Shown here piece by piece: positions 63,945 to 64,000 of a DNA stretch of 64,000 nucleotides. Both the position numbers and the translations under genes were made by a program. The DNA comes from an uncultured Bacteroides sp. GTDB taxonomy: Bacteria; Bacteroidota; Bacteroidia; Bacteroidales; Bacteroidaceae. Below the pieces are notes generated by a model. The model saw only the letters and a list, made by a program, of their open reading frames with translations. It was not told the DNA's origin and did not search any database. How positions within the stretch are numbered: position 1 is the stretch's first letter; every line of letters begins with the position of its first letter. The stretch is from NCBI GenBank assembly GCA_900766195.1, contig CAAFUN010000112.1, positions 16,764 to 80,763 on the forward strand, in the 5' to 3' direction.

Positions 63945-64000
63945 AGATCGGAAGAGCGTCGTGTAGGGAAAGAGTGTAGATCTCGGTGGTCGCCGTATCA
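63945..64000. other. Illumina TruSeq adapter sequence (artefact)
   Basis: From AGATCGGAAGAGCGTCGTGT at 63945 to the end the bases match the reverse complement of the Illumina universal adapter, which I know from memory. It is not biological. Anything close to this end is likely low-coverage contig-end sequence. Confidence 0.97.

Overview
The window looks like chromosomal DNA from a Bacteroidales bacterium, most likely Bacteroides or a close relative. The evidence is AT-rich DNA, promoters of the Bacteroides form (TTTG, about 20 bases, TAnnTTTG), SusC/SusD-type and other TonB-linked outer membrane proteins, ECF sigma/FecR pairs, an UpxY-type antiterminator, and DUF5020, DUF4876 and DUF6850 type proteins. 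No rRNA, tRNA or CRISPR array was recognised. The last 56 bases are Illumina adapter, so the natural sequence ends at 63944 and the right edge is probably a contig end.

Layout. 1-255 is the 3' end of a LutC-like gene. 466-10788 is a cluster of a TPR/transmembrane/HTH regulator, a 50-residue secreted-looking peptide, three paralogous outer membrane beta-barrels and an S41 peptidase. 10789-11825 has no gene but is rich in repeats. 11826-24495 is an alpha-glucoside utilization locus: ECF sigma, FecR anti-sigma, SusC with STN domain, SusD, an unassigned six-hairpin glycosidase-like lipoprotein, a GH65 enzyme resembling kojibiose hydrolase, and a GH37 trehalase. 24767-28201 is a metal block: an AraC/GyrI-like regulator, a Zn/Cd-type P1B ATPase and a Fur-family regulator. 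The regulator and the ATPase have nearly identical promoter regions.

28361-38482 is a second ECF/FecR-controlled set: an STN TonB receptor without SusD, a DUF4876 lipoprotein, a DUF6850 barrel, and a gingipain-like (clan CD) protease fused to HEAT repeats. This is my best candidate for a poorly described system. 38588-43171 (minus strand) is a siderophore-type receptor with a PepSY membrane protein and an AraC regulator. 43300-47810 holds an aldo/keto reductase, an MRJP/yellow-like lipoprotein, a DUF5020 protein and a purine permease.

48028-49968 is an AsmA-like/GT51 transglycosylase fusion. 50146-51571 is a HipBA-type pair. 51660-57463 (minus strand) is a complete tripartite ABC exporter (ATPase, two permeases, adaptor, TolC). 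57638-58618 is a ROK sugar kinase. 58829-60282 is an AbiE-type toxin-antitoxin pair next to a Fic-like gene remnant. The right end starts a capsule/O-antigen-type locus (UpxY and a WecA-like initiating transferase, each behind a near-identical promoter copy), followed by about 950 bases without a convincing gene.
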